Assembly (NCBI RefSeq): GCF_907165215.1 | Contig: NZ_CAJRAY010000038.1 | Location: 18,125 to 82,124 of the forward strand | Length of the DNA stretch: 64,000 nt | Source: Thermobacillus xylanilyticus | Lineage (GTDB): Bacteria; Bacillota; Bacilli; Paenibacillales; Paenibacillaceae | Direction: 5' to 3' | Part shown: one piece after another, positions 1 through 10,414 of the stretch | Numbering within the stretch: position 1 is the first letter of the stretch | How the letters are laid out: each line of letters opens with the position of its first letter | Notes under the pieces: generated by a model | Told to the model about the DNA's origin: nothing | Seen by the model: only the letters and a program-made list of their open reading frames with translations | The model's database searches: none | Made by a program: the position numbers and the translations under genes

Positions 1-28
1 GGACTCGGACCCGGCTCTCTTGCGGCAC

Positions 29-1441
29 TTATGACTTCGCGTTGGCCTCCTGCTGGACTTTCTGCAGCGCTTCCGTCACCTGCGCGGCGGTCGCCTGGCC
101 GGCGATCAGCTTCTGGATTTGCGCTTCGGATTCCTTGTAAACATCCGATGAGACGGTGGAGTCGAAGTGCGAGAACGCGCCGCCGGTTTGCCGCATCGTT
201 TCCATGATCTGCTTGACAAGCGGGTCCTCCACTTTGCCGATCGCGTCATCGGACAGCTTCATCGACGGCAGCACGCCGTCTTCCAGCAGTCCCCTGAGCT
301 GCATTTCTTCGCTGTACATGTTTTTGATGAACGCCTTTACGGCGGCCAGCTCGCGTTCGTTCAAATCGGCGGAGAACCCGTAGCCGTTGCTGTAGTTCCC
401 GTTTACGAACGTTTGATCCCCTTTGCCGCCGGGCACGGGAGGCATCGGGAAAAATCCGACCTTGCCGGTGAGCTCGCCCGCCTGCTCCGGATCCTTGAAC
501 ACGGACGAACGCCAGCTGCCGTCGAACATCATGCCCGCCTTGCCCGTCACGAACTGGTTCAGCATGTCGGCGTACTCGAGGCCGAGCTCGCCTTTGGTGA
601 AGTACCCTTTGTTGACCCATTCTTCATATTTCGCGAACGCGGCCGTCACTTCCGGCGAATTCCACGCGTGCGTGCCGGCGGGGAAACCGTCGATCGCCTC
701 GGGGCCGGCGTAGCGGCCGATCAGCGTGTTGACCATCATGAGCGGCACCCACGCGCCTTTCGACCCCATGGCGAACGGGGTGATCCCGTTCTGTTTGAGC
801 GTTTCCGCGGCCGCCTCCAGCTCCTCCCACGTCGTCGGCACCTTGATGTTGTACTGCTCGAACAGCGGGATGCTGTAGAAAAATCCTTCCGTGCTGCCGC
901 CGATCGGCAGGCCGTACACTTTGCCGTCCAGCGTAAACTGGCTCAGATTGAGGAACTTGTCGGCGATGCCCAGCTCTTCGATGATCGGCGTCACATCGAG
1001 CAGCCTGCCGGCTTTGGCGTACTTCAGCGCGTCGCCCGCGCCGCCGAACAGGTCGAAGATTTTCGGCGGATTGCCCGCGGCCATCTCGGCCGGCAGCTTC
1101 GTGAAGCGGTTGACCTGGTCCTCGACGCCGTCGAGCTCGAACTTCAGGCCGGGGACTTCCGCTTCCGTTTGTTTCACCACGTCGTCCAGAATCGCTTTCC
1201 GGAATTTTTGCGCTTCGCCGATTTGAATATGCCGGAGCGAAACGGTGAACGGCTCGGCGTCCGCCTGCGGCTCCTTCCCGGACGTCTCGCCGCCGGTCCC
1301 GCCGCTTTCCGACGCGCCAGGCGAATCGCTGACGCCGTTTCCGTTGGTTGCGTTTTCATTTTTGTTCGAACCGCATGCCGCAAGCGCCGCGGACAGGGCG
1401 AGGAACAGGACCATGACGGCGATTCCCAACCTTTTTTTCAT
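29..1441 (-). CDS. ABC transporter solute-binding lipoprotein, family 1 (sugar type)
   Basis: This 470-residue protein is an extracellular substrate-binding lipoprotein of the family 1 (SBP_bac_1) type, which captures sugars or oligosaccharides for an ABC importer. It has a positively charged start, a hydrophobic stretch and a lipobox ending LAAC with the lipidated cysteine near residue 23, followed by a Gly/Ser/Glu-rich linker to about residue 60. The body carries family features such as IFDLFGGAGD, the GLPIGGSTEGFFY segment and MMFDGSW. The ATG is preceded by GGGAGG at good spacing. No permease is visible on the remaining 28 bases to the left, so its partners may lie outside the window. The substrate is unknown. 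Confidence 0.88.
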   Translation of the reverse strand: MKKRLGIAVMVLFLALSAALAACGSNKNENATNGNGVSDSPGASESGGTGGETSGKEPQADAEPFTVSLRHIQIGEAQKFRKAILDDVVKQTEAEVPGLKFELDGVEDQVNRFTKLPAEMAAGNPPKIFDLFGGAGDALKYAKAGRLLDVTPIIEELGIADKFLNLSQFTLDGKVYGLPIGGSTEGFFYSIPLFEQYNIKVPTTWEELEAAAETLKQNGITPFAMGSKGAWVPLMMVNTLIGRYAGPEAIDGFPAGTHAWNSPEVTAAFAKYEEWVNKGYFTKGELGLEYADMLNQFVTGKAGMMFDGSWRSSVFKDPEQAGELTGKVGFFPMPPVPGGKGDQTFVNGNYSNGYGFSADLNERELAAVKAFIKNMYSEEMQLRGLLEDGVLPSMKLSDDAIGKVEDPLVKQIMETMRQTGGAFSHFDSTVSSDVYKESEAQIQKLIAGQATAAQVTEALQKVQQEANAKS

Positions 1442-1480
1442 CGACTGGCCTCCCGTCTGTGGTTTCGTATCACAGTTTCA

Positions 1481-1510
1481 ATTATAGAGAGAGGTCGGCG
1501 TTCGGCAGAA
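1481..1510 (-). promoter_or_regulatory. Possible sigma-A promoter of the family 1 binding protein
   Basis: On the minus strand a perfect TATAAT (1486-1481) lies 18 bases from a weak -35 box TTCTGC (1510-1505), about 40 bases ahead of the start codon. Only the -10 box is convincing. Confidence 0.35.
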
Positions 1511-1604
1511 GATACATAATTCCATGATTACGGGATAAATTTCTTGAATAGCTGCGGTTGGGTCGCCAAAGGCCTGCATGAAAGGACAAGAGTTGTGCAC
1601 TCCA

Positions 1605-2955
1605 TTATGACCGGATATGAACGTTCTCGCCGCGGCTTGCGCATGGTTCACTCGGCGGCTTACGGCGCAGCATCAACAGAATCGGCATGGCAACTGCAAG
1701 AAAAATGACGATGAGCAGGAAGGTGTCTTGCAGCCCGGCCATATATACGACCGGGTTCGCCTCGCCGCCTTCACTGCCCGCCGGAATGCTCCCGGGACCT
1801 TGCAGCGATCGGGATCTTGCTTCCAGACGCTGATAAAAATAAGAAACGAAGCAGCCGACGCCGATTCCGCCAAATACTTGCCTCACCCAGTGCAAAAGCG
1901 CCGAAGCGTGTCCCGACATCTCCCTCGCAACCGCCTGCATGCCGACGTTCAACAGCGGCGTCAGCGACAAGCCGATGCCGACATTGCGCATGCACATCCA
2001 GAATACCGCATACGCCGTTCCCGTGGCGGGCCCGAAACCCGCAAACGCCCAGGTGCTGATGAGAAGAAGCACTGTACCCGCCGCAATCAACGAGAATGCG
2101 CGGACGCTGCCGCTCAATCTGCCGGCGGCAATCGTTGCGGCGGTTACCGCGCATGCGCCCGGCAGGAAGAGCAGTCCGACTTCGAATGGGGTGTACATGG
2201 ACAACGAACACGATGAAAGCCAGCGTTCCCGCCAGCAGCCCGATGATCGCTGCGGGCGAACCCAGTCCCCAGGCGTGGAGATTTCCGAATACCATGAGAT
2301 AAGCCGCGCTGGCGGCCGCTGCCAGAAACATGCCCCACCCGTCCAGTCCGGGACGCCGGGGCAAAGCCGCTTCGGGCAAATACCGAAGGCCGATCAACAT
2401 CGCGGCTGCGCTGGGGATGACGGTCACCCAGAACATCATCGGCCAGTACACGCCTTGAAACCACCCGCTTGCGCTCGGCGCTACGGCGGTAGCGGTAATC
2501 GAAGCCGCAGACCATACGGAGACGGCCTGCGGCTGTTTTGCCCTTGGTACATTCTGATACAGCAGAGCCAGCGTGACGGGCTGAACAAGCCCCGAGAACA
2601 CGCCCTGGATCGTCCGGAACACGACCAGCGAGCCGAGGTTCCAGGCAATGCCGCAGCATACGGACGTCAGCGTCAAACCCGCCATGCATACGGCGAAAAT
2701 GCGCCTGTACCCGAACCGCGAGCCCAAATACCCGCTGATCGGCGCGATCATGCCGGCGGCCAGCATAAAGCACGTGACCAGCCATTGCAGGGACGCCGGG
2801 TCCGCGTCGAAAATGCCGGCGAATGCCGGGATGGACACGTTCAGCGACACCGTATGGTAGATGCCGACAAATGAGCCGGCAATCAAGGCGAACTGCCCGC
2901 TCCAGCCCGAAGGGCGGCTGCCGGAATTGCCCGTCTCCGGCTCAAAATGCTCCAT
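1605..2955 (-). pseudogene. Broken DHA2-type MFS drug exporter (internal deletion plus frameshift)
   Basis: Two reading frames together make one drug:H+ antiporter-2 type major facilitator. The first frame starts at an ATG at 2955 with GGAGA upstream and codes the amino half, including MAPISGYLGSRFGYRR-like motif A sequence, until about 2195. There it reads out of frame into Arg-rich nonsense. The carboxy part resumes in another frame from about 2200 with YTPFEVGLLFLPGA, a conserved segment of this family, and runs to 1605. By comparison with the usual family layout, the piece between transmembrane helix 8 and this segment (the loop ending in a LYLQ-like motif, roughly 50 residues) is missing. 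That makes a deletion with frame change more likely than a single sequencing error. It is probably non-functional. It lies just downstream of the peptide ABC operon. Confidence 0.8.
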
Positions 2956-2987
2956 CTTGTATCTCTCCACATCGGAATTTTATTTGA

Positions 2988-4988
2988 TCAGGCCGGAAAA
3001 TGGCAGGCCGCGTAATGACCCGGACCGATTTCCTGAAGCTCGGGAGCCTCCAGCTTGCAACGCTCCGTCGCCGCCGGACAGCGCGGATGGAACCGGCAGC
3101 CGGAAGGCGGCGCGGCGGGCGACGGGACTTCCCCTTCGATCACCCGGGCCGTTCCTCTGCCGGCGGGATCCGGATGCGGGATCGAGGCGATGAGCGCCCT
3201 TGTGTAGTGATGGGCCGGATGCAGGAACAATTCCGCGCTGTCCGCCACTTCAACAAGCTGTCCGAGATACATCACACCGATCCGGTCGGACAGATGGCGC
3301 ACCACATGCAGCCCGTGCCCGATGAACAGATACGTGAGCCCCATACGCTCCTGAATGTCCAGCAGCAAATTCACAATCTGCGCCTGAACGGAGACATCGA
3401 GCGCCGACACCGGTTCATCCAGCAGCAGAAAAGCCGGGTTCAGCGCGATGGCGCGTGCGATGCCGAGCCGCTGCCGCTGCCCTCCGGAAAATTGATGCGG
3501 GTAGCGGTCGGCCATGTCGGGACTCAGACCGACGATCTGCAGCAGTTCTTCAATCCGCGCTTTGCGCTCCTTGCGGCTCAGCGATTCATGCACATCGAGC
3601 GGTTCGCCGATGATGTCCCCTGCTTTCCATCTCGGATTCATCGAGCTGCCGGCATCCTGGAACACCATCTGCATGTGGCGGCGCATGTTGCGCAGCCGGG
3701 CCCCGGAAAGCTGCGTCAGCGGCTCGCCGCGGAAATATACTTCCCCTTTCGTCGCCCGTTCCAGCTGCAGGATGACGCGGCCGAGCGTCGATTTTCCGCT
3801 CCCGGATTCCCCCACCAGGCCGAACGTTTCGCCTGCGCGTATCGCGAGCGATACATCGTCAACCGCCCGGATAAAGCGCTCCTTTCCCCCTGTTCCCCGC
3901 TTGAGCGGATACCACTTGCTGAGCCCGACCGCTTCAATCAGCGTCTCCTTCCTCTCGGACGTCATCGGCTCAGCTTCAATCACCGCCGGGCGAGCCTGGA
4001 CATTCCCGGAATGCCGCAGCTCTTCCGCGCGCCAGCAGGCGACCAGCCGTCCGTTCAGGCCGGTCAACTCCGGAACTTCGCTTCTGCATCGCTCGACCGC
4101 ATGCGGGCACCGGGGATGAAAACGGCATCCGGACGGCATGTCATGCAATCCGGGAATCGATCCTTCGATGGAATAAAGCTTCGATTTGCGCATGCTGTCG
4201 GGGGCGGTGATCGATTGGAGCAAACCTTTTGTGTACGGATGATAAGGCTCGCGGAACAGATCCTGCGTCTCGGCCTGCTCCGCGATGCGCCCCGCATACA
4301 TGACGACGATGCGGTCCGCCGCTTCCGCGGCGATGACGAGGTCGTGCGTAATGAGCAGCATCGCCATGCCGTATTCCCGCTGCAGCTCCTTGAGCAATTG
4401 CAGAATCTGGGCCTGAATCGTCATATCGAGAGCCGTCGTCGGTTCGTCGGCTATAAGAAGATCCGGGCTGCACGACAGCGCCATCGCGATCATCGCCCGC
4501 TGCAGCATGCCTCCGGACAATTCGCCCGGATATTGATGCATCCGGGCTTCCGGCTCCGACAGGCCGACCCGGCGCAGCAGATCGACCGACCTGCGCCAGG
4601 CTTCCTGGCGGGTCACACGCTGATGGCGCAGGATCGTCTCGATCAACTGGCTGCCGATCGTGAAGATCGGATCAAAGGCGGTCATCGGCTCCTGGAACAC
4701 CATGGCGATCTTCCGGCCGCGCAGCCTGCGCAGCTCCTTGTCGGTCAGCCGCACGAGATCCTGATCGGCAAATTGAACGTGTCCTGCGGCGATCCGGCCG
4801 CGTTCGTAGTCGATGAGCCGCATGAACGTCTTGGCGGCGATCGTCTTGCCGCTGCCGGATTCGCCGACCAGGCAGACGGTCTCGCCGGTCCGGATATGAA
4901 GGGATATATCCGTAATCGCGTCCAGCAGACCGTTTTTCCCCGGATACTGGACCGACAAATGATCAGCCGTCAGCAATGGTTGTTTCAA
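2988..4988 (-). CDS. Fused double ATPase of a peptide/nickel-class ABC transporter (DppD-DppF fusion)
   Basis: The 666-residue protein contains two complete ABC ATPase domains of the oligopeptide/dipeptide/nickel class joined in one chain. The first has Walker A GESGSGKT, signature [10 protein letters not shown] and a Walker B ending LLIADEPTT. The second has [12 protein letters not shown], signature [10 protein letters not shown] and [11 protein letters not shown]. Each is followed by the C-terminal oligopeptide-transporter motif GCRFHPRCP. It would power the two permeases just upstream. The start is a TTG at 4988 with GGAGG eight bases before it, 16 bases after the permease stop. In most systems these ATPases are separate genes; fusions are known but less common. 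Confidence 0.93.
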   Translation of the reverse strand: MKQPLLTADHLSVQYPGKNGLLDAITDISLHIRTGETVCLVGESGSGKTIAAKTFMRLIDYERGRIAAGHVQFADQDLVRLTDKELRRLRGRKIAMVFQEPMTAFDPIFTIGSQLIETILRHQRVTRQEAWRRSVDLLRRVGLSEPEARMHQYPGELSGGMLQRAMIAMALSCSPDLLIADEPTTALDMTIQAQILQLLKELQREYGMAMLLITHDLVIAAEAADRIVVMYAGRIAEQAETQDLFREPYHPYTKGLLQSITAPDSMRKSKLYSIEGSIPGLHDMPSGCRFHPRCPHAVERCRSEVPELTGLNGRLVACWRAEELRHSGNVQARPAVIEAEPMTSERKETLIEAVGLSKWYPLKRGTGGKERFIRAVDDVSLAIRAGETFGLVGESGSGKSTLGRVILQLERATKGEVYFRGEPLTQLSGARLRNMRRHMQMVFQDAGSSMNPRWKAGDIIGEPLDVHESLSRKERKARIEELLQIVGLSPDMADRYPHQFSGGQRQRLGIARAIALNPAFLLLDEPVSALDVSVQAQIVNLLLDIQERMGLTYLFIGHGLHVVRHLSDRIGVMYLGQLVEVADSAELFLHPAHHYTRALIASIPHPDPAGRGTARVIEGEVPSPAAPPSGCRFHPRCPAATERCKLEAPELQEIGPGHYAACHFPA

Positions 4989-5004
4989 CTCTGCTGCCTC
5001 CTCG

Positions 5005-5904
5005 TCACCGCTGCTCCCGTTTCGGGTCGAGCCGGTCCCGCAGCCAGTCTCCGAGAATGTTGCCCGACAGCACGAGCAGCGTGATTGCGATACCCGGGAA
5101 CGTGGAAATCCACCAGGCTACGGTCAAATATCCCCTGCCCTGCGAAAGCAGCGTCCCCCAATCCGGAATTTCCTTGACGACACCGAGTCCGAGAAAGCTG
5201 AGTCCCGCGGCGGTCAAGATCGACGTGCCCAGACCGATCGTCGCCATGACCAGCACCGGCGACCAAGCATTGGGCAGCACATGCCGGAAGAAGATGCGCG
5301 GCGCCGGCATGCCGATCGAACGGGCCGCCGTAATGAACGCCCGTCCTTTGACACTGATGATCTGACTGCGGAAGACGCGGGCAAATCCGGGCACCATGGA
5401 GACGGCGACGGCGAAAATCATGTTGAACAGATTCGGACCGAGTACCGCCGCAATGGCCAGCGCCAGCAGAATGCCGGGAATGGTCATGACGATCTCGATG
5501 AAGCGCATCAAGATGAGATCGATGACGCCTCCCGCAATGCCGGCCGCGGCTCCGATGATGCAGCCCGCAAGCCCGCCGGCCAATACGGAAGCGACTCCGA
5601 TCAGCAGCGAATCTCTGGCGCCGTACACCACAACGCTGAAGATGTCGCGCCCGAAATAATCCGTGCCGAAATAGTGGGCCGCGCCCGGCGGAAGCAGGAC
5701 GCGGTCCGCCTCCATGCTGGTCGGCGAATACGGCGCAATCCATCCGGGAAACAGCGCGCACAGGGCGGCGAAGGCCAGAATAACGCCGGATACGGCCGCC
5801 AGCCAGTCGCCTGTCCCGAGTGATCGCAGCCTGGGCCGCGCAGCCGTCTGCCGTTTGCTTTCCCGCCATACGGTTTTGCCGAGTACGAAATCTTTCACGG
5901 TCAC
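5005..5904 (-). CDS. ABC transporter permease, DppC type
   Basis: This 299-residue inner-membrane permease belongs to the Binding-protein-dependent transport family. After a short cytoplasmic start and first helix it carries the periplasmic segment with [20 protein letters not shown] typical of DppC/OppC proteins, then five further helices with the EAA-like loop [16 protein letters not shown]. The start is a GTG that overlaps the stop of the upstream permease by four bases (GTGA), and AGGAGGTG precedes it, so translation is probably coupled. It pairs with the DppB-type permease to form the channel. Confidence 0.92.
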   Translation of the reverse strand: MTVKDFVLGKTVWRESKRQTAARPRLRSLGTGDWLAAVSGVILAFAALCALFPGWIAPYSPTSMEADRVLLPPGAAHYFGTDYFGRDIFSVVVYGARDSLLIGVASVLAGGLAGCIIGAAAGIAGGVIDLILMRFIEIVMTIPGILLALAIAAVLGPNLFNMIFAVAVSMVPGFARVFRSQIISVKGRAFITAARSIGMPAPRIFFRHVLPNAWSPVLVMATIGLGTSILTAAGLSFLGLGVVKEIPDWGTLLSQGRGYLTVAWWISTFPGIAITLLVLSGNILGDWLRDRLDPKREQR

Positions 5905-6851
5905 AAGCGGCCACCTCCTGACTTGAGCCTTCTGACTCTCGGATCGACAATGGCGTATGACAGATCCACCAGCAGATTCACCAGCACGTACATGACGGCG
6001 GTGAACAGGATCACGCCCTGGATGACCGGCATGTCTTTGGCCGTCAGGGCATCGGCGACGATTCTGCCGATGCCCTGCCTGGAGAACACCGTTTCAATGA
6101 CGACGGAGCCGGCCATCAGATCGCCGATGAGCACCCCGATCATGGTCAGCGCGGGAAGCAGCGCATTGCGCAGGGCATGGCGGTACATGACCATCCGTTC
6201 GGCGAGCCCTTTGGCGCGCAGCGTGAGAATGAACGGTTCGCCGAGCACTTCCAGCATGCTGTTGCGGACCAGCCGGATGATGAATCCCGACGCCACGATT
6301 CCGAGCGCGAGGGACGGCAGCACCAATGTCCTCCACCCGTCGGAGCCCATGGCCGGGAACCAGCCCAGCCGGATGGAGAAAAGCAGGATGAGCAGAATTC
6401 CCGTCCAGAACGTCGGCATCGAAATTCCGAACAATCCGAGCGTGCGCGCGGCGATATCGATCAAGCCGTTGCGATGGATGGCCGACAGCACGCCCAGCCA
6501 TATCCCGATCAGCGCGGCGAAGAGGGCGCTGCACACCGTCAGCGACAGCGTGGCGGGAAAATGCTCGATGATCTTGGGCAGCACCGGATCGCCGTTGAGG
6601 ATGGAACGGCCGAAGTCGCCCTGCATCAATTTGGACATATAGTTTGCGAATTGAACGGCCAGCGGTTTGTCCGTCCCGAGTTGCCGGCGCAAATTCTCGA
6701 TCACATCCGGCGTCACGGATTCCGGGTCAACGATCTGGTAGACCGGATCGCCGGGCAGCATGTACACGATGACGAACACCAGCGCCATCGTGCCGAAGAT
6801 CACCATCAGGGATGCCGCCGCGCGCAACAGAATGGCCCGGGCCATTCCCAT
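5901..6851 (-). CDS. ABC transporter permease, DppB type
   Basis: This 316-residue membrane protein has the DppB/OppB amino end, with a first helix followed by VYMLPGDPVYQIVDPES, and six predicted helices. The inner loop FILTLRAKGLAERMVMYRHA is the ATPase-contacting EAA region. It starts at an ATG six bases after the upstream binding-protein stop and overlaps the next permease by four bases. It belongs to the same transport operon as the two binding proteins and the fused ATPase. Confidence 0.92.
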   Translation of the reverse strand: MGMARAILLRAAASLMVIFGTMALVFVIVYMLPGDPVYQIVDPESVTPDVIENLRRQLGTDKPLAVQFANYMSKLMQGDFGRSILNGDPVLPKIIEHFPATLSLTVCSALFAALIGIWLGVLSAIHRNGLIDIAARTLGLFGISMPTFWTGILLILLFSIRLGWFPAMGSDGWRTLVLPSLALGIVASGFIIRLVRNSMLEVLGEPFILTLRAKGLAERMVMYRHALRNALLPALTMIGVLIGDLMAGSVVIETVFSRQGIGRIVADALTAKDMPVIQGVILFTAVMYVLVNLLVDLSYAIVDPRVRRLKSGGGRL

Positions 6852-6857
6852 TCCGCA

Positions 6858-8546
6858 TCACTTCCCTTGCAAGACCACATCATTGAAAATCGGATAACCG
6901 AGGAAGTCGAAATTCAGACCGGTCACGTGTTTGGATGCCGCCACCGTATAGGGCGAGACGAAAATCGGAATCACGGCCGCGCGGTCCATGATTTCCTGCG
7001 ATACCTGCTCGTAGATTTGCACCCGCTTTTCCGGATCGGGCTCCACCGTGCCGGCTTCGAGCAGCTGGTCGATGACCGGATCTTTCATTCCGGCCAGGTT
7101 TTGCTTGCCCGCTACGTTCGTGCTGGCGGAATGGTAGAAGCTCCGCAGCGATTCCGGATCGGTATTCACCATGCTGTTGCCGTACAGATCGTAGTCGCCG
7201 TTTTCAAACACGACGGTTCTGTAATCCTTCGTGATCTCCACTTCAACCGCAATGCCGATCTGCTTGAGCTGCTGCTGGACCATCACCGCGATGTCGTTCC
7301 GTTTCTCGCGGTTCGGCGATATTTCCACATAATGAAGCGTCAGTTTCTTGCCGTCCTTCTCCCGGATGCCGTCCGCGCCGACATTCCACCCGAGTTCATC
7401 CAGCAGCGCGGCCGCTTTGTCGGGATCATAAGAGAAGCTGTTTTCCAGCGCCTTGTTGTATCCGAGCATTTTCGGCGTGAGCGGCGTCCATGACCGTTCA
7501 TAGTAGCCGAGGTACAAGCTCTTGACGATCGAATCCACATCAATGCCGTACAGCAGCGCCTGCCGGGCTTTCAGCTCATTCCACGGCTCGCGGGATTGGT
7601 TGATGAACAGGGTGAAAGGCAGTCCGTTCGTGACCACGTTGTAAAGCTCGATATCGGCATCCTGTTCGAGAGCCGGGATGTTCTGCGGCGGCACCGATTC
7701 CGCCAGCAGCACCTGACCGCTCTGCACGCTGCCGATCCGCGTCGATTCTTCGGGGATGATGTGGAACGTGATGCGGTCCACGTAAGGCGCACCGGCATTC
7801 GTCACCGTTCCCGGCGCCCATTTGTAGTCTTCATTGCGTTCGACGGTGATGGACGTATTCTCGGACCAGCTCACGAATTTGAACGGCCCGGTGCCGACGG
7901 GATGGCGCACCAGATCTTCTCCGTATTCTTCAGCGGCGGTCGGCGACACAATGCCGAGGTAAGCCTGGCTCAGATAACCGAGGAACGCGTTCGACCGCTC
8001 TTTCAAATGCAGGCGGACCGTATAGTCATCCACCACTTCGGCGGATTCGAAGGAACGGAGCATGGCGGCCGCGTTTCGCGCCTTCGTCTCCGGATCGAGA
8101 ATCCGGTCGAAGTTGTATTTGACCGCTTCCGCGTTGAACGGCGTCCCGTCGTGGAACTTCACGTCTTCGCGCAGTTTGAACGTGTAGGTCAGGCCGTCAT
8201 CGGAAATGTCCCAGCTCTCCGCGAGCCACGGCTTGATCTGCCCGTCTGCACCCATCGCCACAAGGCTGTCGTAAATCGTGCGGAACACCCGTCCCGCGAC
8301 GGCAATTCCGCTGCGATGCGGGTCCAGCGAATCGGGGCTTGTCGACAGTGCGTAGGTGAGTTCCCCGCCTGCGGGTTTGACGGTGTTTTCGCCGCTGCTG
8401 TCCGAAAGGGGTGCCGATGCCGTGCGGCTTTCCGTCTGGTCAGGGTTTCGTTCTGCGGGCTCGGTCTGGCAGCCGGTGAGCAGCAATAGCAAAGCGATCA
8501 TGCTCAGTACGGTGATTTTCCCTCTGCGAATCCTGTTACTTGACAT
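6858..8546 (-). CDS. ABC transporter solute-binding lipoprotein, family 5 (peptide/nickel class), copy 1
   Basis: This is a 562-residue family 5 extracellular binding protein. I chose the ATG at 8546 (GGGAG ten bases before it) over a longer upstream extension, because it gives a clean signal peptide with lipobox LLTGC and the cysteine at residue 26. The mature part has the family signature region around KLREDVKFHDGTPFNAEAV and YLGIVSPTAAEEYG. It is very similar along its whole length to the binding protein coded just upstream, so the pair arose by tandem duplication. It has its own upstream control region (see 8627-8673). The ligand could be a peptide, an acylated amino acid or another amide, given the M20 amidohydrolase in the operon. 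Confidence 0.92.
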   Translation of the reverse strand: MSSNRIRRGKITVLSMIALLLLLTGCQTEPAERNPDQTESRTASAPLSDSSGENTVKPAGGELTYALSTSPDSLDPHRSGIAVAGRVFRTIYDSLVAMGADGQIKPWLAESWDISDDGLTYTFKLREDVKFHDGTPFNAEAVKYNFDRILDPETKARNAAAMLRSFESAEVVDDYTVRLHLKERSNAFLGYLSQAYLGIVSPTAAEEYGEDLVRHPVGTGPFKFVSWSENTSITVERNEDYKWAPGTVTNAGAPYVDRITFHIIPEESTRIGSVQSGQVLLAESVPPQNIPALEQDADIELYNVVTNGLPFTLFINQSREPWNELKARQALLYGIDVDSIVKSLYLGYYERSWTPLTPKMLGYNKALENSFSYDPDKAAALLDELGWNVGADGIREKDGKKLTLHYVEISPNREKRNDIAVMVQQQLKQIGIAVEVEITKDYRTVVFENGDYDLYGNSMVNTDPESLRSFYHSASTNVAGKQNLAGMKDPVIDQLLEAGTVEPDPEKRVQIYEQVSQEIMDRAAVIPIFVSPYTVAASKHVTGLNFDFLGYPIFNDVVLQGK

Positions 8547-8626
8547 GTTGCTTACACTCCCTATCCAAATCCTCTTCAAAAATAATGGCCAATCCGCTGC
8601 CATCCGCCTATGGATTAATTGCACAT

Positions 8627-8673
8627 ATTTCTGATCAGTTTAGTGCAATTTGGCGGCTACAAATACTGTAAAC
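8627..8673 (-). promoter_or_regulatory. 47-base element shared with the operon head (copy A)
   Basis: This 47-base stretch upstream of binding-protein copy 1 aligns without gaps to 11739-11785 upstream of the amidohydrolase, with 34 of 47 positions identical by eye. Conserved minus-strand blocks are TACAGTAT, TAGCC, CACTAAA and AGAAAT. Both copies sit in otherwise unrelated AT-rich spacers ahead of genes of one transport operon, which suggests a shared operator or a duplicated promoter region. No regulator is identified. Confidence 0.55.
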
Positions 8674-8697
8674 CCTGTAAGTCGCAAGCGGGTTATC

Positions 8698-8722
8698 AAA
8701 AATTTCAATTCATAAATTGAAA
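8698..8722 (-). terminator. AT-rich intrinsic terminator after binding-protein copy 2
   Basis: A perfect 8-base stem, TTTCAATT and AATTGAAA with a 4-base loop, lies 19 bases after the stop of the upstream gene. On the minus strand five T residues follow it. It is weak in base composition and probably only partly separates the two binding-protein genes. Confidence 0.5.
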
Positions 8723-8740
8723 ATATCTATCTTCTGATCC

Positions 8741-10414
8741 TCACTTCTCCTGCAGGACCACGTCATTGAAAATCGGATAGCCCAGATAATCGAAGGACAG
8801 ACCGGATACGCTGCGCGATGCCGCCACGGTGTACGGAAACACATAGATGGGGATGATCGCCGCACGGTCCATGATTTCCTGCTGAACCTGTTCGTAAATT
8901 TTGATCCGTTTCGCCGTGTCGGTCTCCACATTGCCCTCGTCGAGCAGCCGGTCAACGGCCGGGTCTTTCAGTCCGGACAGGCTTTGCTTGCCCGCCACCG
9001 ACGTGGACGACGAATGATAGAAGCTGCGCAGCGCCTCCGGATCGGAGTTGACCTGGCTGTTGCCGTACAGATCATAATCCCCGTTCTCGAACACGACCGT
9101 GCGATAATCTTTGGTGATCTCCACTTTGACGTCGATGCCGATCTGCTTGAGCTGCTGCTGGATCATCGCCGCGATGTCGTTGCGTTTCTCGCGGTTCGGC
9201 GATACTTCCACATAATGAAGCGTCAGTTTCTTGCCGTCTTTCTCGCGAATGCCGTCCCCGCCGGCTTTCCATCCGAGTTCGTCCAGCAATGCGGCCGCCT
9301 TGCCGGGATCGTAGGAGAAGCTGTTCTCCAGCGCCTTGTTGTATCCGAGCATGCCGGGAGCCAGCGGCGACCAGGCCCGTTCATACGTGCCCAGATACAG
9401 GCTTTTGATGATCGCATCGACGTTGACGCCGTAGAGCAGCGCCTTCCGGGCTTTCAGCTCGTTCCACGGCTCGCGGGACTGATTGATGAACAGCGTATAA
9501 GGCAGACCGTTCGTGTCTGTCTTGAAAATCTGGATGCCCGGATCTTGCTCGAGAGATGCAATGTTCTGCGGGGGCACCGTCTCCGCGGCCAGCACCTGTC
9601 CGCTCTGCACGCTGCCGATCCGCGTCGCTTCTTCCGGAATGATGTGAAACGTGATCCGGTCCAAATACGGCACTCCGGCGTTTTGCACCGTCTCCGGCGC
9701 CCAATGGTAGTCTTCATTCCGTTCCACGGTAATGGACGCGTTCTCGGACCAGCTCACGAATTTGAACGGCCCGGTGCCGACGGGATGGCGCACCAGATCC
9801 TCGCCGTACTTCTCCGCGGCGGTCGGCGAGACGATGCCGAGCAGCGCCTGGCTCAAGTTGCCGAGGAAAGCGCTGGACGGCTCGAACAGATGCACGCGGA
9901 TCGTGTGCTCGTCCACCACCTCGGAGGACTCGTACGGGCGCAGCAGCGCAACCGCGTTTCTCGCTTTCGTCTCCGGATTGACGATCCGGTCGAAGTTGTA
10001 TTTGACCGCCTCCGCGTTGAACGGCGTGCCGTCATGGAATTTCACGTCTTCGCGCAGCTTGAACGTGTACGTCAATCCGTCGTCGGAAATGTCCCAGCTT
10101 TCCGCGAGCCACGGTTTGATCTGACCGTTGTCGTCCTGCACGACCAGACTGTCATGAATGGTGCGGATCACCCGCACGGCAACGGCCAGTCCGCTGCGGT
10201 GCGGGTCCAGCGAATCGGGGCTTGTCGCCAGCGCGAAGGTCAGCTCACCGCCGGCCGGCTGGACGGGGTCGACGCCGTTTGCCGAAGCCGCCTGACCTTC
10301 CGGCGGGGCGCCGGGTTCCCCGCGCTGTGTCTGACAGCCGGCCAGAACCAACAGCAAGGCGTTAACCCCCAACACGGCCATTTTCCATCTGCGCATCTTA
10401 CTCCTTGACCTCAT
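8741..10414 (-). CDS. ABC transporter solute-binding lipoprotein, family 5 (peptide/nickel class), copy 2
   Basis: This 557-residue binding lipoprotein is the near-duplicate of the one that follows it, sharing long blocks such as KPWLAESWDISDDGLTYTFK. The lipobox reads VLAGC with the cysteine at residue 27. The ATG at 10414 has AAAGGAG nine bases upstream and overlaps the end of the amidohydrolase by 17 bases, so it is in that operon. Differences from copy 1 cluster in the signal peptide, the linker and the stretch near LEQDPGIQIFKTDTNGLPYT. Two receptors serving one permease pair would widen the substrate range. Confidence 0.92.
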   Translation of the reverse strand: MRSRSKMRRWKMAVLGVNALLLVLAGCQTQRGEPGAPPEGQAASANGVDPVQPAGGELTFALATSPDSLDPHRSGLAVAVRVIRTIHDSLVVQDDNGQIKPWLAESWDISDDGLTYTFKLREDVKFHDGTPFNAEAVKYNFDRIVNPETKARNAVALLRPYESSEVVDEHTIRVHLFEPSSAFLGNLSQALLGIVSPTAAEKYGEDLVRHPVGTGPFKFVSWSENASITVERNEDYHWAPETVQNAGVPYLDRITFHIIPEEATRIGSVQSGQVLAAETVPPQNIASLEQDPGIQIFKTDTNGLPYTLFINQSREPWNELKARKALLYGVNVDAIIKSLYLGTYERAWSPLAPGMLGYNKALENSFSYDPGKAAALLDELGWKAGGDGIREKDGKKLTLHYVEVSPNREKRNDIAAMIQQQLKQIGIDVKVEITKDYRTVVFENGDYDLYGNSQVNSDPEALRSFYHSSSTSVAGKQSLSGLKDPAVDRLLDEGNVETDTAKRIKIYEQVQQEIMDRAAIIPIYVFPYTVAASRSVSGLSFDYLGYPIFNDVVLQEK

